Origin: Scolanthus callimorphus
Lineage: Eukaryota > Cnidaria > Anthozoa > Actiniaria > Edwardsiidae
Assembly: GCA_033964015.1 (NCBI GenBank)
Contig: CM066913.1
Span: 25,384,790-25,448,789 of the forward strand
Direction: 5' to 3'
Length of the DNA stretch: 64,000 nt
The notes beneath the pieces were generated by a model. The model was not told the DNA's origin. It made no database searches and saw nothing but the letters and a program-made list of their open reading frames with translations. The position numbers and the translations under genes were made by a program. Positions 24,597 through 36,466 of this stretch are shown here, one piece after another (within the stretch, counting starts at the first letter, position 1; the number at the start of each line of letters is the position of its first letter).

Positions 24597-27500
24597 TGAA
24601 ACACAGTAGAACAAAGTTCAACTCACAATATGAACCAGTTTCGACCGAGACCCGAACAGAAAGAAAATTTCCTCCGTCCCGGCCAGGAGTCGAACGCGGA
24701 TCACAGCGGTGAGAGACCCAACGCCGTAACGAAGGACCAACCGTGCTTCCCCAGAGAAGTCTCTACCAACTGTGGAAAGCGCCATTGAGCACGTCCCAAA
24801 ACTTTGCAAATTACTAAATCTTGGTGGGTTTAGATTGACGAAATGGATTTCTAATTCAAGAGAGGTAATGGATTCTATTCCCAAAGAAGAACGCGCAAAA
24901 GATATCTCAAATTTAGACCTCGGCAGAGATGCCTTGCCACTTTAAAGGGCACTCGGAATAAAATGGAGTATAGAATCCGACAAGCTTGGTTTCCGAACAA
25001 GGAGGATTCCAAGGTCCCAGAATGCATTGCGCGATCAAACTATATTAACGGTTTCCGCACTCGAATGTCTCAGTGTAATTTCTCACTTGCTTCGGCCGAG
25101 ACAACAACACGAAGTGATCGCTCCGAAATACATGGACTCCTAACGATTGCGCGTGCAATAAATAGACTTCAATTTCACGATTTTACCGAGAAAGATTAGT
25201 ATACTTTTGTAAGACTTTTTGGCCCAGAAGTCGGTTTCTTAGTCAAACCTGAATGATTGCCACACGCCGAGCGTAGCCTGTCGAGATGAAAATAAAGCCG
25301 CTACAGCGAGTGATTTGATACGTTTAATTAATATGTTTTTGTGCAAAGTAATAATGTCTACGAGTTTTAGGATAAAAGTACTTCTGCTGGTTTTGGACAA
25401 AGTGAAACCTCCGTATATTTTACCGTATTATTTGTTAACATAGCAATCTTGTCCGTGACTAGAACACGCGTCCGTTTCGCGCTGAGATTGCTCTCACGTC
25501 TTGACTTCTTTGAGTTAATCCAGGAAATAGGAGTACTTTCCAATGTACTGTGTTGTATGGCTTTCGAAGAACATTCGACAACATTAAATTCCCAAGATAT
25601 CTAATAATAGGGCACTCGAACTAGCTTCATTTGAAGATGAATCCCGGGGATGAATCGTCGTGTGTCCCACTGGCTCGTCACAAGATAATAGCGATGGCTA
25701 AATGGCTAAAGGAAAACCTTTGCATGTTTTTGGTCTTGAAGTAACATATATTAATATCCAGCCTATTTCTAACTCAAGCAGGGATAAGGGATCGAATCTA
25801 GATGGAAAAGATGCCCGTATTGTGAATGGAGTGCCCGGAAATGGTTTGCAATGAACGACAACTCACGCCAATTTATGCTCGATGTTTGAAAGGGTCGCAT
25901 TCATCGAAACCTGAGTACATAAGAGTACCTTTGACTCCTTAGCGTTGTGTGACCCTTATATAACAATATACATGCAAAAAATCTCTAATGTATCCAATCA
26001 TAAGAAGGCTATGTACATTTTTAACCAAGGGTTGAACGCGTGACGAAGTCACAAAGGCCGCAGTTGTGTTATAGAGCGCAAGAATAATCGTCTCGGCTCG
26101 TAACTTGTTCGCAACAACTGCTGGCTTTTTTGCAAAACATAGGTAAAATGCAAGTTAATGAATGTGTATATACCAAAATATACGCATATCAGTCTCTAGA
26201 TACGACGAAAAACGCTCTCCAAAAGTGACCTAGTTTTGCCGCGAAACACTCGATTTAAGTAACGCATGACTGGTGTCAAGTGAATAACTTGGGCGCGCTA
26301 AGAATTATGGGACCTTTATATCCTCCTTGGTTTCCGAATTACGATTCCAGATCGTCCCACCACTAGAAGAGGGATATTGTCCGTTATATCCCAGTGATCA
26401 ATTTTAACGCGCGCTCATTGGTCGAAACGTATCACGTGGTGCATTTCACGGGACAGATATCAGACGATATTGTCCGTCGGAAGTGATATCCGTCCTGGGA
26501 GAAATGTTTTAAGCAAAAACTGGATATTTTCTGTTTAAAAAATAATGAATAACAAGCAACCAAGGTTTTTGTCTAAGAATGTTGATGAAATACGGAAATT
26601 GGTGGCTGAGGCGACACCGGAAAACACAAAAAAGTCAACTAAACAGGCCGTGAATGTTTGAATGGTTTACAAAGTTGTTTGTTTTTTGTTGTTGTTTCAA
26701 TCCAAGTTAATTCGGTTTGACATTCGCGAAAAAAATGAAAGAACTAAACAAAAAAGAGCAAAATGACGATAAAAGAATTGTTTTTAAACTTACCATTTTG
26801 TCGTAGCTTGGCAAATAGAAAAACAACTTGCAATCAGCTCAACCAAAATTCAACCAATTCGAGTGTAGTCCAGCAAGCCGACTTCCAAGTTCGATCAACA
26901 GCGCTAAATTTTTCCAACTCTGCATTTCACGGCTGTAATTTATACTTCAGTTCACAGCAGAACAATTAATTAACAGTCCGGCAAGGAATTAGACCTGAAA
27001 ACCCGAAATCTGGGCTAGATTTCTGTAGAAAAGCACTCGGGAAAGCACTAGAACTTGTGCGTTGTGTGAATTCGCTCTGATTTCTTCTAGCCCCACGTTA
27101 GGGTTTGATTGACAGTTTTTGTGTCAACCAATCACAGCTCGAATAAAAATATATTAGCCAATCATCGCTTACGATTTGCCTTTTCGCGCCATACTGCAGT
27201 TTAGTGGTTTTCTCACGTTCACAATGTTTTTTTCTCTCTCGAGTTTTTCAGTGAAGTCGCTGGGATATAAAATAAATAAACCCTTCTTGGCTTGCTGTAA
27301 TATCGGCGGATAATTTCCTCGGATGAAAAATGGTCCTCAAAATTTCACAGTTGCCCTCGAAGCTTCGCTTCTCTTCCAACTGTTCATTTTTCGTACCATT
27401 TTTCATCCTTGGACATTATCCACCGATATTACAGCCGCCAGAAGGGGTTTATTTAGTAATTATTAGCTCCGTGTACGACCCCCTTGGGTTCGCCTCACCG

Positions 27501-30500
27501 TTAGTTCTTCCAGCTAAGGTTCTTCTACGTGAGATAAGCCGCAAGAATCACGACTGGGACGACGAGATACCCATTGTAACGGGCACGCGTAAAATCGAAC
27601 ACATAACGCCGCATTTGAAGAATCTTTACTGGCTTCCGGTTGATAAACAGCTGGAGGTCAGGGACACTATTATGACATTTAAGAGCCTGCATGGACTTGC
27701 TTCTCATAATTCTTTTACAGCAAGATCATGCATCCACAAGCGCAATACCAGAAATAAGGATAAGCTTGAAGTGCCACTGTGCAGAACAGCTACAGCACAA
27801 CGATCATTTCGATATAGGGGCGCTTCGCTGTGGAATAAATTACCTAAGAATATTCGGGACATTGGCTCCTTAGAACCATTTAAAAGTCAAATCATGAGCT
27901 GTAAACTTCAGAATTTTTTAGAAGCGTAATTGTAATATATTTGATCGATTTTTAGCTTTAGACTCATTTGTATTTTTAATCATTTTAGTATAGTATTTAC
28001 ATTCATATCATATCTCATCTCATCTCATCTCATCTCATCTCATCTCATCTCATCTCATCTCATCTCATCTCATCTCATCTCATCTCATCTCATCTCATCT
28101 CATCTCATCTCATCTCATCTCATCTCATCTCATCTCATCTCATCTCATCTCATCTCATCTCATCTCATCTCATCTCATCTCATCTCATCTCATCTCATCT
28201 CATCTCATCTCATCTCATCTCATCTCATCTCATCTCATCTCATCTCATCTCATCTCATCTCATCTCATCTCATCTCATCTCATCTTATCTTATTATATAG
28301 ACACGAGTGTTTTACTGGGAAATACGCCACTCGTAGATCTCATACGAAGCTACATCCGGGTCCTCAGTGACATATTTTCCATATCCTCATTAGTGAGGAT
28401 ATCGGTCAAAACAAAAGTGCTTGGAAATCAATTTGGAATATTTTTTTCTGGGTTGTCTATATAATAAAAAGAAAATTACACGCTGGCTTGAAGATATGAG
28501 TTTTATTTTCTCGTGTCAAAAACAATATTTTACTCATTGGCTGCGCTCATGCGTAAAATATTGTTCTTGCCACTCGAAAATAAAACTCATATCTTCGCGC
28601 CACCGTGTAATATCCTCTATATATCACATCACATCACATCACATCACAGTCACAGTCACAGTCACAGTCACAGTCACAGTCACAGTCACAGTCACAGTCA
28701 CAGTCACAGTCACAGTCACAGTCACAGTCACAGTCACAGTCACAGTCACAGTCACAGTCACAGTCACAGTCACAGTCACAGTCACAGTCACAGTCACAAT
28801 CACAAATCATATCATATCATATCAGCAACAACCAGAAACGGAAAGAGGTGTGTATAAGAGGTGTGTGTTGCGTGTATAAGTTGAGTCCGTTGCTTATAAA
28901 TGGCTTGTTATGTGTCGGAGGATGTTTAATGGAAGCCTCCATTCCAGATGCAACGAAGCATCAAGTTCTAATTCCCAAAGATTCCCACGTAGCGACTTTG
29001 CTTATCTGCCATTACCATGAGTTGTCAGGGCATTCGGGACGTCAGTATGTCCTTTCCTTATTACGAACCAAGTATTGGATCACCAGAGCAAGCTGCACTG
29101 TAAGGCGCATCTTATCTTCGTGCGTTCCTGCCGCCGCAGACAAGCTCCTACAGGTTCTCAAATGATGGCCGAGCTTCCTCCAGATCGTATGATGTTTGAC
29201 AAGCCCCCTTTTACTTCGAATAGAGTCGACTATTTTGGCTCCTTTCTAGTCAAGAGAGCAAGAACCCTGGTAAAACGGTACGGGGCTATTTTCACCTGTC
29301 TTACCTCACGCGCTGTCCATATCGAGGTAGCCCACAGCTTGGACACCCATTCATTTATAAACGCACTTAGGCGATTCACGCAGATGCAAGCTCGAAATCA
29401 TCAGATCCGACAATGGTACCAATCTCACAGCTGGAGAGAAGGAACTACGCGAGGTCTTGTTAGAGTGGAATCAAGAACAGATACACAATTTCCTGTTACA
29501 GAAGTGGATTTTCAATCTGCCTTCTGGTTCTCACTTTGTAGGCATCTGGGAAAGATGTATCAGAACAACTCGCAAGATCCAAAGCTCATTATCGAAGGAG
29601 CAAAAACTCGACGACGAGGGAATTATCACCCTAATGTGCGAAGCGGAAAGCATAACGGTCGCCCCATTACCCAGTATCAGAAGATCATAACGGTTTGGAA
29701 GCGTTGACCCCAAACCACCTTCTTCTTCTACGGTCAGAAACTAGACTTCCACCCGGCATATTCCGAAAGGAGGACAACTATCCCCGTAGAAGGTGGCGAC
29801 AGGTCCAATACATGGCAGACATTTTCTGGAACCGATGGCGGAAGGAGTATATGCCTCTACGACCAAGACGGAACCTCACCGTGGGAGACGTCGTAATAAT
29901 TGCTGATTCCAATTCGCCTCGAAACGTGTGGCCCTTGGCTAGAGTTGTCAAGGTTCTACCAGACAAACGGGGCTACGTGAGACGTGTTATGGTAAAGACC
30001 AAATCCGTATTGAACGCCCTGTTAACAAGCTCTGCCTTCTAGTGGAAGGAGGAAACGAAAGCGCCGAATGAAGCTTGAGCAAGAGCGATCATCAAGAGAG
30101 CTAACAAAGAAAGAGGATACGAGAGAGACTAAGACGATGATGATGCATGAAATGCAAATAAAATGACTCCAAATTCATGAACAGTCATAAAAAGTATAAT
30201 AAGTTATAGGTTCTAAAAAGAAACATTGATCAAGTGAACATTTATTTATTTATTTATTTATTGCGATATTGCTATTGGATCCTGATATGAACAGTTTATG
30301 TGCCACAGAAGCCACGTTTTTCTTTGTGTAAAATCACTTGTTTGTTTTCCCGCTTCGTCCATAATTTGTAATTAAATCAGTTCCTTTATTAATTAAGCTT
30401 CCGCGTTTATGTAAATTTCTTTAGTCGTCTTTCGCTGGCCTTTGGTTCCCTCTATTTGTAAGTATAAGTCCATTTTCTACCTATTTTGGTTATTTGACCT

Positions 30501-33500
30501 ACACTTTCCTGTCTTTTGTTATCCTAGTAAACCATTAAGCAATCAGAGTACAAATGCGTTTAATCTATGGGATCACAAAATCCTATATGTTCAGTATCCC
30601 TGTGATAGAGAGAAAGGATCAGTTTTGTTAGGGTTGATATGATGAGCCTGCACTGTCATTGTATCATGGGTAATCCAGGATGCTTTCCTATTAGCAGTTC
30701 TAACAAGGAATTTCGGTCGGAATAAGAATGGTCGATTCTCAGGACAAACTGGTTGGGATGAGTGGGCAAGCTTTTGAAGTTATCCCTTTACCCTGCTGGT
30801 TGGGACCACATTAACATGGCTTTATAATGTGCAAAGAACCCCTTATAACCTCAACATGCAAATAGGATGTAGGTTGTGTCTAAAGTGAATTAGGCCACCT
30901 TAGAAAAGTCAAGCCTTGAAATCTTACAGAAAAATGAATCCTGATCTTTCCCCTCTCTAAAGTGATCATATAAACTGTAAGTGTAATGAATTGACAACTA
31001 TCTATCAAGTCCATAGTTGCTTTTGAAGAATTGTTTTCAAAAAAGCATGTTGTCAAACAATCAATCGATGTCCGTTCCATAAGTCGAGATCCTTAAAATA
31101 TCATTAGCGTTCTTGTTCGCCGGGGAGAGTCATTTCCCGGGCGGTATTTGCGTTCGCCGCTTCGGGCATTGCAACATAGGATGACTAGCTGACTTGCACA
31201 CCCGACAAATATGCTGTGCAGCATACCCATCAAGCGAAGAATCACAAGGGCAAGAACCCTTATAGTTCCACGCCTGACAAGTCTTGTTAGCGTCGTCTGT
31301 TGTAGCTTGTGAAGAAGTACCAGCTGACGTGGGTTTGAAGGGCTTCGTTGTTGAACTCGTCGCAGCGCCTCGCAAATCCGAATGCTTAAAGTGCGTCGCT
31401 GCCAGATCGCGCATAGCATTGACCTGATCCCACTCGAGGCGCTTTAACTCGACTTGCTTGGCTATGAATGAGTACAAATTGCGGACGCTGGGCCAGCTAT
31501 AATCGATAGCCTTTCTCATCAACAACCCGAGCAAGGAGAGCATATGCTCTTTCTTCTCTGGCTCGTAGCTATTTACCATCGCCAGAAACCCAGCAACAAA
31601 AGAGGCCAAATCAATTGTTGCAAATTCAGCCGTACCCGACGTACCTGGTACAAACTCGTGCGGCCAATCGATCTGCCGTTTCTTGGAGGACTCCTGGCGG
31701 TCGAGATGCGAGGATTGAGACACGCTGTTAGAAGCAGGGGGCGGTGCCGCTCGTTCCCGCAAGCGTAAAACCTCAAGTTCGAGGGCCAGCTTCTCTTTCT
31801 GCTCGCGGACTAGCTGAAGCTCCTTGTCGATTAAGGCAGCGCGGCCGGTACTCGGTGGAGGGGGAGGAAGGCTAGGGAATCCCGGGATAGGCGGGAAAGA
31901 ACTACCTTGATCGTCCAAGTCAAGATTGGCCAACTGGTTGAATAAATCTAGCGGATCCTCTTGCTTGGGCTTGGTGGACGATTTCGTTTGTTTTGATTTC
32001 GAGAGCGAGTAGCCGACATGATGGAGGTGTGAGAGATTGGACTAGCACGGAGAATACGTTTGCTACGTGGAGATTGTGCGTTATTCGGTGAGAATTGCGT
32101 GGGGGAAAACAACTAAGCGAGTGAGCTCAGCCAAGAGGAAAGCAATCTGAGAGCCTTGACTCGCTACGTGCCATACCCCCTGCAATTAACAATCATCACT
32201 TGCGTAATCATTAACCAATTTAGCCTCAGTCTCAATGCAAAAAATGTGTGAAAAACAAGAATGTAGAAACAAAACTCACAGGATTCGCTACAGGTGTATG
32301 TAAAGTAAATTAAAAGTGTGTAATTTTACAATGATGTTTTCAAAAGAAATGAAAAACATGTGCCAGGGTAGATGGAACCCCAACACAGACAGGTAGAATG
32401 AGCTTTATTAACAGTAACAGCTCCTGAAGCAATCTGGATGGATAAAACCAAGATGGTGGATAGGACCACCACAGGGTGACCAGTTACTAATATAACCGCT
32501 GACAACATAACGCAGTGGGGTGACCACTTTTCTCTCCTTGTACACAGGAGACCACAATTTGAATTTGTGGTATGCGAAACCGTTGGAAGTCAAGTACATA
32601 CATTATAGTTGACCCAACCTTAGGGGTTTTTTAGAACATGATGAAAACAAAACTAGTATTCTACACTAAGACTATATGTAGTTCATTTGATACTTTAGTC
32701 TGTGGTGCTCATGATTTGCAAATATGCTATGGGCATGGTGGTTGGTATTTTGAATCTAGTGCAGAGGGTCTAATTTGCAGGTTGCAGGTCAGGTGCAGGT
32801 TGCAGGTCAGATGCAGGTTGGATGATTTTTACTTTTTTTATTTTAGATTTAACATTTTAGATTTGTTCTCGAGAGACAGTACATGTATATTATAATATGC
32901 AAAGGAAAAAGTGAGCCTGGAGATTTCAGTTCAAACTCAGTATATAATCATACATGAAAATTAAAAGATTAATGGAAACCGGGAGAATAAACACAGTAAA
33001 CATACCACAATTACAAAAGCCCAGTCAGAAAAGCCTAGTACAGTTTTAATCAAGCCTAATTATTTTACAATAAAATTGAATATGGTACAGTCAACTGACT
33101 CTTAATTCCCAACTGATTGCGTGAGAGGCAACACACTCTTTTATGTTTTTGGCACACAGAGAAGTTTATTATGAAGATCAATAAGGGACCGGTCATAAAT
33201 TAGAGGGGGGGGAGGGCTGGTGCAAATATGGGGAGGGCCTCGTATTTTCATGCAGGTGAAAAAGGGAGGGTCAAAAAATTTGGTGCAAATGATAAAGGGA
33301 GGGTCATTATTTTTTACGCAAACGTTGTTTGGGTAATACTGCATGGCCGTAGCGCTTATAGGGCCAGTTTTTCCCCAATCAATCCTTAAAACTCCCGATT
33401 TTGCACCCTGCATATCAAAGTTCCCCCAAACATGCGGAAATTTCACATGCTGGTCTCTAAATTTTCGGCGCGCTCCGCTCGCAAGAGAATTTTAACTTTC

Positions 33501-36394
33501 TCTTATTAAAATGCTGCCTTGAGTTGCTGATGTGTTGTGCCCTCCCCCCCAGTTTTAGAGTTTTGCAGGCTTGCTACGACCCTAGGATCTCTAGATTTAC
33601 CAATGACAATGTAAGTAATACTCAACCTGGCAAGATAATTATTATCTGGGATTTAAGCAAAATAATGTCTATATGTAAAAGTAACTTTCGGGTAGGAAAT
33701 ACATCAAATCTTGCACTGCTATTATAACATGAAAAGTAGATTTAAACAGCTAATAAAAATGTATATATTTTCCAAGTCTATATTTAGTGAATAATGGGGG
33801 GGGGGGGGGGGGGGGGGGGGTCATCATTAAATATGTCACCGCATTTGGGAGGGCCAACATTTTTCGTGCATCTTGTCAGGGGAGGGTTCCCAAAAACATG
33901 TAGACCAAAATAAAAATGCACCAGCCCTCCTCCCTCTAATTTATGACCGGTCCCTAACAAACTCGAATCTACCGACCATGTGTGGTTCCAGAATTATCCA
34001 TCTCTCCCCGGAAGAAATTCCAGAGGGGTGGGGGGGTCAAAGGCCTAGGAAATTTCAGAGGGTTAGGGGGCCAAAGGAGATAAAGAAAATTCCAGATGGT
34101 TTGCAAACCGCATTTCTCGTACCGAGTCGGAAACGCTCTCAGTTTTGCGTGAATGTTTGTTTTTTCGGTGAAAAGACGTTCACGCTTTCTAAAATAAATT
34201 AATCACATTTTCAAAAACAATGAAATATAGTACAAATAACTTCTGTGTTTTGACATTTAAAAATATCTCTTTTCTCTGAAGCGAAACTGCTATTAAAGAA
34301 GCATTTAGTTGTCTATCCTCGCGCAAAATTCGTCGAAGGGACGTAACACGTTCGAGAAAACTAGTGCACCTAAAAGAACTGTGACCCCGTTCACACGAGA
34401 CCGATACAAAACCGGACCGGTACAATTCTGGTACGGTACCGCCTGTTCATACGGTACCGGTACAATTCTGGCACGTTTTGCAACAGTGTTCACACTGCCT
34501 AGCCGTGCCAAAATCGGTCCGGTACCGCAGGGCCCTTGTGAACGCTCGACGGTACCGTACCAGAATTGTAACGGTCCGGTTTTGTATCGGTCACGTGTGA
34601 ACGGGGTCTGTGACTGGCTTTCTTGTCCTACAGCCCAAGTATTACAGAAATTTATTTCCTTGTCTAGAATATCAGAATATCAAAGAAAAAATTCTGCTCA
34701 AATAATTAATTTTTCGCTGGCTATAACGTGAACAACTAACGCGTCCCAAGACAGCTGAGCACCACAATGATCAGAAACCAATCAAGCGTGACATTTTCCA
34801 CGATCATGTATAGCAAGGGAATAATAACAACTGAATGGCTTCCCTGGAATTTGCGCACCAGTTAATCCTTGCTTATTCTAATTTAAAACATATTCATTTT
34901 TGCAATCTACTTTAATTGTATTTTTTGTAAAAACGAGACCAGTTCAGGTTACATTTCCACTAATATATTTATCGACTTTCTGTCTAAAAAGCGGTTTGTG
35001 CGTTGGGTGTTGTTGTACGCGTGAAAATATAAAAATGCGTATTACCCGGCATAACTAATCGAACGTTAGGTAATCGAACTTAATCGAACACCAATCGTTC
35101 GATTGATTTTGATTGAGTTCGGTATTAATCGAACATAATCGAACTCACCAAAACATTTTTCAATCGAACATAATCGAACGTTCGATTACTGAACAATGTG
35201 CTCAATCAAACCCAATTGAACTTCAAATGAAACACAGGCATTTTTCTAAATCGGAAGCAATCGCTAACCAAGATTGGGGGTCACAAACAGGTACCCAAAT
35301 CGGAAATTCAAGGGGGGGGGGGGGGGGGGGGTCATTAGACATAGACAAAGACATAGATAATCTTATTGTGACAGTGGGTGGGGGGGGGGGTCACAAACAG
35401 GTACCCAAATCGGAATTCAAGGGGGGGGGGGGGGGGGTCATTAGACATAGACAAAGACATAGATAATCTTTATTGTGACAGTGCAACCCTAGGGCGCATG
35501 TGCCGTATATTACAATAAAGTGTTTAAATGTTAATAATAATAAATATCATGTAGTTAAGTGGAAAAGAAAGGCGATGTCATTACATATTGTATTCTCTGA
35601 GTATCTGTTCTCTTTTCTTCATACTTTCCCATATGAATTTTGCAATTTTCTTTGAACATTTCCATTTTGCTTTAGTTTCATGATTTTCAAGAAAGCGGTT
35701 GTGGGTGGTAAGTCCTTAAGGGACCTTTGTGTGCCTTTCAAGATATTCGTACAACGTCGTTCTGCTCTTTCATAACCAGTACATTTGAAAGGAAATGTTC
35801 TTCGTCCTCTACCTGCTTTGCAAATTGGCATATTCTTTCAATGGGTGCTTGGTAGGGTCTTGCATACCGTCCCGTTTCGATCGCAAGGGTATGTTAAATA
35901 ATTTTCGTAGTCGTAAGAGAGCTTAATTTTCGGAGGGTTCTTAGTTTATTTCCCTGTCGCGCATCTTTTCTATAGTATCGTTCTCCAAAGAGGTCAACCA
36001 TGTTTGCCGCTCTATGTCGCACAACCTTTGCCTAATTTCGAATGGGCCCTTCTCCAGTCAGCGATACATTACCCAAGCCCGATATATATCTAAAATGTTC
36101 TTTAGTTTTCTGTGCCAAAATCCTTATTATCACTTTCTAGCGTGTCGAAAAAAGCTTTGCTCGATAGGGTATTTTGTCTGTTGTGATCAATCAGTTTTTG
36201 CCAGAACTTAATTGCCCTGCATCTGGCTCGCATCCTCATAGGGAAACGCCCTACCTCTGATATTTCTGAACACCCTTCCGTGGGGGGGGGGGGGGATATT
36301 CTGGACAAACATAATAAACCTCTCTGCCACCCTATTACAAACTTGAATCTACCGACAATAAACCTCTCTTATTATACAAATTATTAATATTATA

Positions 36395-36466
<72 letters not shown>

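Larger units (their letters stand above)
11254..30588 (+). mobile_element. BEL/Pao LTR retrotransposon, heavily nested
   Basis: Plus-strand order: left LTR (11254-12700), gag-like region (16480-17915), reverse transcriptase (18412-19012), Pao-type segment SVYDPLGF (27456-27570), zinc-binding and integrase domain (28890-30042), right LTR (30299-30588). This is the gag-RT-IN order of BEL/Pao. The body is split by at least a MITE, two LINEs, SINEs, a tandem-repeat block and a LINE 3' end. The left LTR abuts a Penelope reading frame, so it probably inserted into that element; the far Penelope flank was not found after 30588. Confidence 0.75.

Noticed and set aside
24670..24745. tRNA-Glu gene on minus strand
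   Set aside because: Resembles tRNA-Glu around the anticodon loop and B box, but the A box and acceptor pairing are degenerate; better read as a SINE head.
28010..28290. CRISPR-like direct repeats
   Set aside because: A pure pentanucleotide run without spacers, in animal DNA.
28421..28879. Long open frames with Thr-Val or Ser-His repeats
   Set aside because: They are translations of the CACAGT microsatellite.
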